Below, piece by piece: positions 1 through 6,081 of a DNA stretch of 16,976 bases. The position numbers and the translations under genes are program-made. The number at the start of each line of letters is the position of its first letter. The stretch's first letter is position 1. Source of the DNA: Acidobacteriota bacterium (GTDB taxonomy: Bacteria; Acidobacteriota; Vicinamibacteria; Vicinamibacterales; 2-12-FULL-66-21); contig JAIVJE010000020.1 of the NCBI GenBank assembly GCA_020200195.1, positions 1 through 16,976 on the forward strand, read 5' to 3'. The notes under the pieces were generated by a model. It did not search any database, was not told the DNA's origin, and saw nothing but the letters and a program-made list of their open reading frames with translations.

Positions 1-36
1 ATTCTACACTGCGTGCGGCCGACGCTGGAGGATCTC

Positions 37-201
37 ACGAGACGCGGATGCGCGCGGATCGTCACGGATTGAGCCGGCCCTGCAGCGATAAGACCGGTCG
101 GGACGGCGACCTGCCGCGCCTGGCTGCCGCCAGGCAGCAGGTCGCAATCTCCGCCGTGATCCGTCCTATCCGCGTCCCGTTAGTTACGTCTCCCGACCGG
201 T
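37..201. repeat. REP-like palindromic region upstream of glnS
   Basis: Several inverted repeats are nested here. The outer arms ACGAGACGCGGAT (37-49) and ATCCGCGTCCCGT (168-180) pair at 12 of 13 positions. An inner hairpin pairs GCGACCTGC (106-114) with GCAGGTCGC (137-145), then GCCTGGC (118-124) with GCCAGGC (129-135), leaving a 4-nt loop. A second perfect 11-bp pair, ACCGGTCGGGA (93-103) with TCCCGACCGGT (191-201), is incompatible with the outer arms, so two alternative folds are possible. No T-run follows the stems, so this is not a classical terminator. It may be a dispersed palindromic element or a structured leader. The first 36 bases hold nothing I can assign, apart from a possible 23-codon C-terminal tail ending at TGA 70-72. 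Confidence 0.5.
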
Positions 202-235
202 TTTCCGAGACTCAAACCCGCGAATCGACAGGCGG

Positions 236-241
236 TATAAT
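236..241 (+). promoter_or_regulatory. TATAAT -10 box for glnS
   Basis: A perfect TATAAT lies 15 nt before the glnS ATG at 257. It would put the transcription start at about 247-250, giving a very short leader. I see no good -35 hexamer at 16-18 nt upstream. An AAGG at 243-246 could serve as a weak ribosome binding site if transcription starts early enough to include it. Confidence 0.4.
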
Positions 242-256
242 CAAGGCTTACCCATC

Positions 257-1889
257 ATGAGCAGCGACACTTCTGCGGCACCGGGATCGGTCCGCGATAA
301 CGCGCCGTCCGTCGATTTCATCCGCGCGATTGTCAAGGAGGATCTGGCGTCGGGCAAGCATGGCGCCCGTGTGGCCACGCGGTTTCCGCCGGAGCCGAAC
401 GGCTACCTCCACATCGGGCATGCGAAATCGATTTGCCTGAACTTCGGCGTCGCCGCCGAATTCGGTGGGACCTGCAACCTGCGTTTCGATGATACGAATC
501 CGACGAAGGAAGACGTCGAGTACGTCGATTCCATCAAAGACGATGTCCGGTGGCTGGGTTTCCAGTGGAACGGCGACCCGCGCTATGCGTCCGACTACTT
601 CGGCACGCTGTTCGCGTACGCCTGTCACTTGATTCGACATGGCAAGGCGTACGTCGACAGCCTGTCGGCGGACGAGATGCGCGAGTACCGGGGCACGCTG
701 ACGCAGCCCGGCCGGAACAGTCCGTACCGGTTGCGGACGGTCGAGGAAAACCTCGATCTGTTCCAGCAGATGCGCGCGGGAGCATTTCCGGACGCCACGC
801 ACGTGCTGCGCGCGAAGATCGACATGGGTTCGCCGAACATCAACATGCGCGACCCGGTGTTGTACCGGATACGCCGCGCCCATCACCATCGCACTGGAGA
901 CGCCTGGCCCATCTACCCGATGTACGATTTCGCGCACCCGCCGTCGGATGCGCTGGAAGAGATCACGCACTCGCTCTGCACGCTGGAGTTCGAAGATCAC
1001 CGGCCGCTCTATGAGTGGCTATACGGTCATGAGCAAGCGGAAGCTGCTCGAGCTCGTCGAGGGACGTCACGTCCGCGGTTGGGACGACCCACGCATGCCC
1101 ACCATCGTCGGCATGCGCCGGCGAGGGTACACGCCCGAGGCAATCCGAAACTTCTGCGACCGCATCGGTGTCGCCAAGCGGGAAAACGTCGTCGATGTCG
1201 CGTTGCTCGAGCACGCGGTGCGGGAGGACCTGAACGCGCACTCGCCACGCGTCATGGGGGTCCTCGACCCGGTGCGTGTCGTGATCGAGAACTATCCGGA
1301 AGACGGGGTGGAGGAATTCGAGGTCATCAACAACCCGGAGGATCCCGCCGCGGGCATGCGCCGCGTGCCGTTCTCGCGCGTCCTCTACATCGAGCGGGAC
1401 GACTTCCGCGAGGATCCGCCGAAGAAGTTTTTCCGCCTCGCGCCAGGACGCGAGGTGCGCCTGCGCGGCGCGTATTTCATCACCTGCACGAGCGTTCTCA
1501 AGGACGCGGTGACTGGAGCGATCTCCGAACTGCGCTGCGCCTACGATCCCGCCACACGCGGGGGTAATGCACCCGACAACCGCAAGGTCAAAGCCACGCT
1601 GCACTGGGTCTCCGCCGCGCACGCACTGGATGTCGAGGTCAGGCTGTACGAGCGTCTGTTTACCAGCGAAACACCGGACGCGTCGGGTGACTACAAGGCC
1701 GATCTCAATCCCGCGTCGTTGGAGGAGCTTCGCGATTGCAAGCTCGAGCCGAGTGTTGGAGCGGCGGCGCCTGGAATGCGCTATCAGTTCGAGCGGCTCG
1801 GCTACTTCTGCGTGGATCCCGATTCCACGGGCGGTCAGCTGATCTTCAACCGGACGGTCACGCTGAAGGACACTGGGAAGAAACAGTAG
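257..1889 (+). pseudogene. glnS: Glutaminyl-tRNA synthetase, frameshifted by internal deletion
   Basis: This class I aminoacyl-tRNA synthetase charges tRNA-Gln with glutamine in the cytoplasm. The 5' part (257 to about 1019) has the PPEPNGYLHIGHAKSI segment with the HIGH motif at residues 52-55, then MRDPVLYRI, a YPMYDFAH segment and CTLEFEDHRPLYEW. At 1019 the reading frame changes. From 1020 the second frame continues as YTVMSKRKLLELV (the KMSKS-equivalent loop) and GWDDPRMPTIVGMRRRGYTP, then runs through the two anticodon-binding beta-barrels to FNRTVTLKDT and the stop at 1887-1889. In the E. coli enzyme, recalled from memory, about 22 residues ending in an RLNL-type segment lie between the Trp and the Tyr. 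Here there is 1 nt, so about 65 nt appear to be missing. The missing piece includes ATP-site residues, so neither half could work alone. All other regions are well conserved, so the lesion is recent or an assembly or sequencing artefact. The start was chosen from the TATAAT/AAGG spacing and the lack of an earlier homologous sequence. Confidence 0.9.
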
Positions 1890-1950
1890 TCCTTGGTCCT
1901 TGGTGCTTGTGCCGGCGCTTGCAGGACCAAGGACGAACGACTAAGAACTA
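1887..1950. repeat. Palindromic intergenic repeat between convergent genes
   Basis: The element begins at the glnS stop codon and ends at the stop codon of the minus-strand HAD gene, so it fills the gap. A perfect 12-bp stem pairs GTCCTTGGTCCT (1889-1900) with AGGACCAAGGAC (1923-1934). It can act as a bidirectional terminator by position, but there is no T-tract. The left arm 1887-1909 recurs as a perfect 23-nt inverted copy at 7419-7441. The right arm 1922-1949 recurs inverted at 8212-8239 with 27 of 28 matches. This is therefore a dispersed repeat family. Confidence 0.75.
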
Positions 1951-2640
1951 GTCGAATATCCCATCCTCAATTTGCCCCACGAGTTCGGTGAGGCTTCGGA
2001 CGCGCGGGCAGTCGATCCCTTCATATAGTCCCGCCTGGTCCAGCAGCACACCGCGGATGCCTGCGTTGCGCGCACCGACGACATCCACTTCATACAGATC
2101 TCCGACGTGAATGGTAGTCTCCCGTCTGGCGCGGCTGCGTTCCAGCGCGGCCTCGAACAGGCGTGGATCCGGTTTTTCCACACCGAGATCGCACGAGTCG
2201 AGCACGCAGTCGAGGTGCGCCGCGAGACCCAGGCGCGCGACGTGTGCGCACAGTGTGCCGTTCGCATTGGAGACGATGGTGAGCGCCAGTCCGTGCGCGC
2301 GAAGCGTTGTGAGCGCCGGCAGAACGTCCGGGGGAACGAGCTCCCAGAGGTTGTGTGCGCGGTGGTAAATCTGCAGATCGTCGAGCGCGGCCTGGGTGTC
2401 AGCTGACAGCGGGATTCCCGCCGTCGTCAGGATCGAATTGAAGTACAACCAGCCGCGGCTGACATCATTCGTGACCTGGATGGTTTTCGTCACGTCCAGG
2501 TCGCGCTTGGCGAGCGGCTCGGCGGCTGCGAGCGCCTCCGGCGTCACCGACACGCCGTGCCTCGCAAGCGCCTCGGCGATGCGGGTCCAGTTCGGAAACA
2601 TCAGAACGCCGCCGGCATCCAGAAAAACGGTTTCGAGCAT
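1948..2640 (-). CDS. HAD-superfamily hydrolase
   Basis: A 230-residue cytoplasmic haloacid-dehalogenase-fold hydrolase, probably a phosphatase of unknown substrate. Motif I is FLDAGGVL with nucleophile Asp8. The usual second Asp of DxD is replaced by Gly10, as in some HAD subfamilies, so phosphatase activity is likely but not certain. Motif II is TIVSNANGT, motif III is EKPDPRLF (Lys), and motif IV is HVGDLYEVD. A helical cap of about 90 residues lies between motifs I and II. I chose ATG 2640 because motif I follows it directly and AAGGA stands just upstream. The open frame extends to 2739 but that part reads through the IS terminus and cannot be native. The gene converges on glnS across the 1887-1950 palindrome, and the IS end is 31 nt upstream of its start, so its original promoter may have been displaced. 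Confidence 0.85.
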   Translation of the reverse strand: MLETVFLDAGGVLMFPNWTRIAEALARHGVSVTPEALAAAEPLAKRDLDVTKTIQVTNDVSRGWLYFNSILTTAGIPLSADTQAALDDLQIYHRAHNLWELVPPDVLPALTTLRAHGLALTIVSNANGTLCAHVARLGLAAHLDCVLDSCDLGVEKPDPRLFEAALERSRARRETTIHVGDLYEVDVVGARNAGIRGVLLDQAGLYEGIDCPRVRSLTELVGQIEDGIFD

Positions 2641-2671
2641 CTCATCCTTATTATGGAGGCGCAGTTGTGTG

Positions 2672-2732
2672 GGCTTACACGTCCGGCTGAAGCGGTAACA
2701 ATATACTTGACTTACCACGCGGGTTTCGGTAG
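2672..2732 (+). repeat. Left terminal inverted repeat of the IS
   Basis: It starts GGCTTACACGTCCGGCTGAA and continues with AGCGGTAACAATATACTTGA. It pairs with the right end at 4621-4682. The inner end holds the -35 hexamer and spacer of the transposase promoter, so terminus and promoter overlap. Confidence 0.85.
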
Positions 2733-2735
2733 ACT
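2707..2735 (+). promoter_or_regulatory. Transposase promoter inside the IS terminus
   Basis: TTGACT (2707-2712) is separated by exactly 17 nt from TAGACT (2730-2735), a good sigma-70-type promoter. The -10 box ends 6 nt before the transposase ATG at 2742, so transcription should start at or next to the A of the start codon. No Shine-Dalgarno sequence is present. This predicts a leaderless mRNA. Confidence 0.65.
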
Positions 2736-2741
2736 TCACTC

Positions 2742-3713
2742 ATGGCGACCGAAACTGCACCCAAAACCCTGCAACAGGCCATCCTATTTTTTGCCGATTA
2801 CGACAACTGCCATAAGGCTGTCTCCGCAATTCGCTGGCCGGCTGGCGTCGTTCGCTGCCCGCATTGCGACTCCGACCGCGTGACCTACCTTGAGAACGCG
2901 CGCCGCTGGAAGTGCTACGGGAAGCACGCTAAGGCTCAGTTCTCCCTCAAGGTCGGAACCATTTTCGAGGATTCCGCCATCAGCCTTGAGAAATGGCTGC
3001 CAGCACTGTGGCTGCTCACCAACTGCAAGAACGGCATCAGCAGCTACGAACTGGCGCGTGCGCTCGGCGTGACTCAAAAGACCGCGTGGTTCATGCTCTC
3101 GCGGCTCCGTCTCGCGCTGCAGGCTGAGGACGCCGGGAAGATTCGCGGCGACGTCGAAGTTGATGAAACCTTCATCGGCGGCAAGGCCCGCAACATGCAC
3201 AAGGCGAAGCGGGATCGCCTTGGTATCTCGCAAAGCCGGTCGATGATCGGGAAGGTCGCCGTGATGGGTCTGCTCGAACGGCACAGTGATGCGGGCAGTC
3301 AGGTACGGGTCGGCGTCATTGCGAACCGTCGCAAGCATCAGCTGGAACAGACCATTGGTGATCATGTCGATCTCGGCTCGACCATCTACACCGATGCGCT
3401 CCGCTCGTATGACCGTATGGCGCAGCATGGCTACGTCCATCACGTCATCGACCACGCCGAAGCCTACGTGGACGGACAGGTCCACACCAACGGACTGGAG
3501 AACTTCTGGAGCCTCCTGAAACGTGCGCTGAAGGGCACCTACGTATCGGTCGAACCGTTCCATCTGTTTCGCTACCTTGACGAACAAGCCTACCGTTTCA
3601 ACAATCGCAAGATGACTGACGCGGCACGCCTCGTTGCGGCCCTGCGAGGCGTGCTCGGCAAGCGTCTCACCTATTCCGCACTCACCGGCTCGGAGGTGCC
3701 ACAAACGTGCTGA
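2742..3713 (+). CDS. IS1595-family (ISXO2-like) transposase
   Basis: A 323-residue transposase that cuts and moves the surrounding element. The N-terminal zinc-ribbon has C39-P-H-C42 followed by C58 and H62, where the second pair is more often Cys-Cys. Next comes an HTH-like stretch (SSYELARALGVTQKTAWFML). The catalytic domain carries the DDE/N-type acidic residues: Asp141 in EVDETFIGGK, Asp218 in IYTDALRSYD, and Glu253 in HTNGLENFWSLLKR. Length and motif order fit a complete family member, so it looks active. The start follows directly from the promoter at 2707-2735, with no ribosome binding site. Its stop overlaps the GTG of the small ORF at 3707. Confidence 0.92.
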   Translation: MATETAPKTLQQAILFFADYDNCHKAVSAIRWPAGVVRCPHCDSDRVTYLENARRWKCYGKHAKAQFSLKVGTIFEDSAISLEKWLPALWLLTNCKNGISSYELARALGVTQKTAWFMLSRLRLALQAEDAGKIRGDVEVDETFIGGKARNMHKAKRDRLGISQSRSMIGKVAVMGLLERHSDAGSQVRVGVIANRRKHQLEQTIGDHVDLGSTIYTDALRSYDRMAQHGYVHHVIDHAEAYVDGQVHTNGLENFWSLLKRALKGTYVSVEPFHLFRYLDEQAYRFNNRKMTDAARLVAALRGVLGKRLTYSALTGSEVPQTC

Positions 3714-3865
3714 AAAAGCCCTCCCGCAACTCAGACGTGGTAGACGTGCCAGCCGATAATCCTGTGGGCACGATGGATCGATTTACTAGAGGGTTGCAGC
3801 GCGTACTTTCCTCTCCAAAGCCGAGAAAGAAACGGCGCATTCGGCGACGACCTCACTCGCCGTAA
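3707..3865 (+). CDS. Small IS-encoded protein overlapping the transposase stop
   Basis: A 52-codon ORF begins at GTG 3707, inside the last codons of the transposase (7-nt overlap, different frame), a layout typical of translational coupling. The product starts VLKKPSRNSDVVDVPADNP, has a central segment NPVGTMDRFTRGLQRVL, and ends in a very basic tail (KPRKKRRIRRRPHSP). From memory, short proteins with an NPVGTM-type core follow transposases of this kind, which supports a real gene. Its 3' end overlaps the end of the opposite-strand RusA-like gene by 13 nt. The basic tail suggests nucleic-acid binding, but that is inference. No function is known to me. Confidence 0.55.
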   Translation: MLKKPSRNSDVVDVPADNPVGTMDRFTRGLQRVLSSPKPRKKRRIRRRPHSP

Positions 3866-4551
3866 TCTCTGTTCATGGTGTTTGGCGCGATCACATGTAA
3901 AGTCACGCCGATTGCCAGTTGGGATTCGGACGGACTCGTTGACTCCGGGGCCAGCAAGGGTTCCGTTGCGATACAGACATCGGTTATCAGAGAGTCGTCC
4001 TCCAAGAGGCAGTAAAAATGCTCACTCGGCTTTCCGGCTCTGTCATCGGCTCCACGCGCTTCTTTTGCCTCATGTGGAATGCGAAGCGCGTCAAACAGTG
4101 TTTTTAGACGATTGTCTAGGTCGCCACCGTTTGGGTTTATCACCGAGCCTGGTCTACCGGGGCGCATCCACTTAATGTCGAGCCTGCACCCCAAACCGTT
4201 TCGCCGGGTCGCCAAAGGCACAAACCAGTAGTTCTCCAGTCCGTCAAGCCAAACCATCTCATGCATGGCATCGTGATCAGGTGGAGATGCAATACGACCA
4301 CCCGTTACACGGAACGCATAGAACGGCTGCCGCTGGTTGATAATTTTTTCCAGCAGCGGCTCGGTCTTCCAGAGCCGCTCAAGCTGAGGGTTGAACTTGC
4401 CCCGTAGATAGTGTTTTTCCTTGCTTCGCGTGTTGCTCTGAGTACACGCGGGCAAGTCCCCTTGGTAGTGCAGCGTGAATTTCACAGCAGACTCACCAAC
4501 AATCTCAGCCGCATCCGGCCATTCTCTGTAACAGCTTTCCCGGACATCCAT
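3853..4551 (-). CDS. RusA-like Holliday junction resolvase-type passenger protein
   Basis: A 232-residue protein carried by the IS on the strand opposite the transposase. The C-terminal half has NGGDLDNRLKTLFDALRIP (Asp144 and Asp146) and, about 40 residues on, LLEDDSLITDV (Asp185/Asp186). In E. coli RusA the DLDN motif and a later DDS aspartate form the metal-binding site that cleaves Holliday junctions. The N-terminal half (about residues 23-125) is not part of minimal RusA and I do not recognise it. ATG 4551 has GAAGG six bases upstream. GTG 4485 (giving VKFTLHYQGDLPAC) also has a GGTGAG site and may be the true start. A TATAGA at 4576-4571 could be its -10 box. Codon use is less GC-rich than in neighbouring chromosomal genes, consistent with arrival on the element. 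It may process replication or recombination intermediates during transposition, or be simple cargo. Confidence 0.65.
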   Translation of the reverse strand: MDVRESCYREWPDAAEIVGESAVKFTLHYQGDLPACTQSNTRSKEKHYLRGKFNPQLERLWKTEPLLEKIINQRQPFYAFRVTGGRIASPPDHDAMHEMVWLDGLENYWFVPLATRRNGLGCRLDIKWMRPGRPGSVINPNGGDLDNRLKTLFDALRIPHEAKEARGADDRAGKPSEHFYCLLEDDSLITDVCIATEPLLAPESTSPSESQLAIGVTLHVIAPNTMNRDYGE

Positions 4552-4590
4552 GTCCGGCCTTCACGTTTTCTCTATACTTGTCACCCGGCC

Positions 4591-4674
4591 AGTCCGGGCT
4601 TAGCGGTAACTCCCTAAACGCTACCGAAAGGGGTAACGGTTAGTCAAGTATGTTGTTACCGCTTTAGCCGGACT
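4591..4674. repeat. Extra terminus-like copy forming an inverted mini-unit
   Basis: A third, diverged copy of the IS tip (AGTCCGGGCTTAGCGGTAAC, 4591-4610) lies just inside the right end, oriented like the left terminus. It matches the left tip at 15 of 20 positions. With the true right end it makes an 84-bp inverted unit: GTCCGG (4592-4597) pairs with CCGGAC (4668-4673), and GCGGTAAC (4603-4610) pairs with GTTACCGC (4655-4662). Confidence 0.55.
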
Positions 4675-4682
4675 CGTAAGCC
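4621..4682 (-). repeat. Right terminal inverted repeat of the IS
   Basis: Read on the minus strand it begins GGCTTACGAGTCCGGCTAAA and continues AGCGGTAACAACATACTTGA, matching the left end at 40 of 45 outer positions. The TTGACT -35 hexamer is conserved here, but the -10 position reads TAGCGT with an 18-nt spacer, so only the left end looks like a strong promoter. Confidence 0.85.
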
Positions 4683-4737
4683 AAGCAAAGGCGGCCAGCC
4701 TGGGGGCTTCGGGGTCTAATGTAATGAGGCCCCCTAT

Positions 4738-6081
4738 ATGCGCCATCTGATCATTCTTCTTGCACCGCTTGTCGCGATCAGCCTGCCGGCGGCGCCCGCT
4801 GAGGCCTGCACCTGCATGGAGAGTGGGCCGGTTTGTCAGGCCTACTGGGCGGCTTCGGCCGTCTTTCTTGGCCGGGTCGAGTCGGTCGCGGCCGCCAAGG
4901 GGAATCGCCTGTCGCGCGTGGTGCAATTCAGGCTGGTGGAGCCATTCCAGGGTATGCCCCTTCAGGCGGGGACGGCGGTCAAAGTCCACACGGGTGCGGG
5001 TGGCGGCGACTGCGGATACCCGTTCAAGGAAGGCCGGGAGTATCTCGTCTATGCCAGACGCGACCAAGGCACGGATCGTCTGACCGCGAACATCTGCTCA
5101 CGTACGCGGCCGGCCGACAGGGCCGCCGAGGATCTCGCCTACGCACGCGCGGCAGGTTCCAAAGCGCCACTCGTAGGGCGCATCACCGGAGACGTCCGTC
5201 TGATATCACGCCGCCTGGTGAAAACTCGCGCCGCGGAACCAGTGCCGATGCCGGGTGTCCCGGTATTTCTCGAACGGGACGGATCCTCGGTTCGCATGGT
5301 GAGCGACGACCGCGGACGTCTCTCCCTCGACGGGCTCGCGCCGGGACGCTACACCGTCCGGGCAGAGTTGCCACAGGGATACTACTCGGAGATCTCTCCG
5401 GCCGTCGTCGAACTGGTCGATGCCAGAGGTTGCGCCGAGGTGACCGTCAACGTACTCCATGACGGGCGTGTGTCTGGCCGCGTCGTCGAGTCATCCGGAC
5501 GTGGAGTCGCAGGTCTGACCGTCGAACTGACGGTGGCCGCGGGCATCGACCAGCCATCGAGTGCCGATCGGATTCGCACGCTGAGCCGTGGCGACGGCAC
5601 CTACGAGCTGGCCAAGATCCCGCCGGGCCGCTATGTCGTCGGGATCAACACGCAGCAGGATGCGGAGGGTCGAACACGTGACCCCATCGTCCTGCACCCA
5701 GGTGTCGATCGCGTAACGGACGCGACAATCGTGACGCTGCGCGGAGGACAGCGAATCGCGCTGGCGGATTTCGTGCTCCCTCGGGCGCTGACTTACGCGC
5801 CGATCAGCGGCGTCGTGCTGGAGACGGACGGCACGCCGGCTTCCGGGGCACGTGTCCAGCTGAAGGGTGTTTCGGAGAACGATTACATCCTGACCGAAGC
5901 GGCGGTGACGGACCCGTCTGGCCGGTTCACGCTGGCCGGGTTGGGGGGCACGCAGTACAAGATCTTCGCAGAGCGAAGCCGGAACAGCGGCCGTGGTCTT
6001 CATCTCGACTCGTCTGATCCTGTGCAGGTGACCGCAGGACCTGGACTTTCACCCGTCAGGCTGACGCTGCGGCGACGTTGA
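4738..6081 (+). CDS. Secreted protein with TIMP/NTR-like domain and carboxypeptidase-regulatory repeats
   Basis: A 447-residue exported protein. Residues 1-23 form a signal peptide ending AEA before Cys24. The following C-T-C (24-26), Cys33 in VCQAYWAASAVFLGRV, and Cys92 and Cys120 resemble the disulphide-bonded N-terminal domain of tissue-inhibitor-of-metalloproteinase/netrin-like proteins. Three beta-sandwich repeats of carboxypeptidase-regulatory/Cna-B type follow, at about residues 160-230, 245-320 and 350-445, each with a D-x-x-G-x-(F/Y/L)-x-L-x-x-(I/L)-x-P-G-x-Y-like core (for example GDGTYELAKIPPGRYVV). Such domains usually bind proteins or carbohydrates outside the membrane; no catalytic site is visible. 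GAGG at 4726-4729 supports ATG 4738. The IS ends 55 nt upstream and may have replaced its promoter. Its 3' end overlaps the convergent gene by 26 bp. Confidence 0.8.
   Translation: MRHLIILLAPLVAISLPAAPAEACTCMESGPVCQAYWAASAVFLGRVESVAAAKGNRLSRVVQFRLVEPFQGMPLQAGTAVKVHTGAGGGDCGYPFKEGREYLVYARRDQGTDRLTANICSRTRPADRAAEDLAYARAAGSKAPLVGRITGDVRLISRRLVKTRAAEPVPMPGVPVFLERDGSSVRMVSDDRGRLSLDGLAPGRYTVRAELPQGYYSEISPAVVELVDARGCAEVTVNVLHDGRVSGRVVESSGRGVAGLTVELTVAAGIDQPSSADRIRTLSRGDGTYELAKIPPGRYVVGINTQQDAEGRTRDPIVLHPGVDRVTDATIVTLRGGQRIALADFVLPRALTYAPISGVVLETDGTPASGARVQLKGVSENDYILTEAAVTDPSGRFTLAGLGGTQYKIFAERSRNSGRGLHLDSSDPVQVTAGPGLSPVRLTLRRR

Larger units (their letters stand above)
2672..4682. mobile_element. 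IS1595-family (ISXO2-like) insertion sequence with passenger gene
   Basis: About 2.0 kb bounded by long terminal inverted repeats (2672-2732 and 4682-4621) that match at 40 of the first 45 positions and again over TTTCGGTAG at their inner ends. It contains an intact DDE-type transposase, a small overlapping ORF, and an opposite-strand passenger gene. The passenger part has visibly lower GC than the flanks. Direct 8-bp target duplications, expected for the family, are not visible: gttgtgtg precedes the left end and aagcaaag follows the right end. The boundaries rest on where the inverted similarity stops. Confidence 0.85.

Noticed and set aside
1..72. Possible C-terminal tail of an upstream gene (frame ending TGA 70-72, with VRPTLEDL resembling ABC-transporter ATPase ends)
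   Set aside because: Only 23 codons are visible, and the last part overlaps the 37-49 palindrome arm. Two other frames are equally open. Too weak to annotate.
248..1000. Long minus-strand ORF opposite glnS
   Set aside because: It is Arg/Val-rich shadow coding opposite a clearly conserved GlnRS frame and has no motifs.
2641..2739. N-terminal extension of the HAD protein up to 2739
   Set aside because: It reads through the IS left terminus. Motif I normally lies within the first ten residues, so ATG 2640 is the real start.
2784..3704. 306-codon minus-strand ORF opposite the transposase
   Set aside because: The plus strand has zinc-ribbon and DDE/N motifs. The minus ORF has none and mirrors the codon pattern of the transposase.
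4702..4734. GGGGGC...GCCCCC hairpin as a terminator or riboswitch before the 4738 gene
   Set aside because: The stem is only about 6 bp around a long loop with no T-tract, and it overlaps the ribosome binding site. No known riboswitch motif is visible.
4621..5067. 148-codon minus-strand ORF from the IS right end into the secreted-protein gene
   Set aside because: It spans the element boundary and is antisense to a convincing signal peptide and Cys-rich domain.
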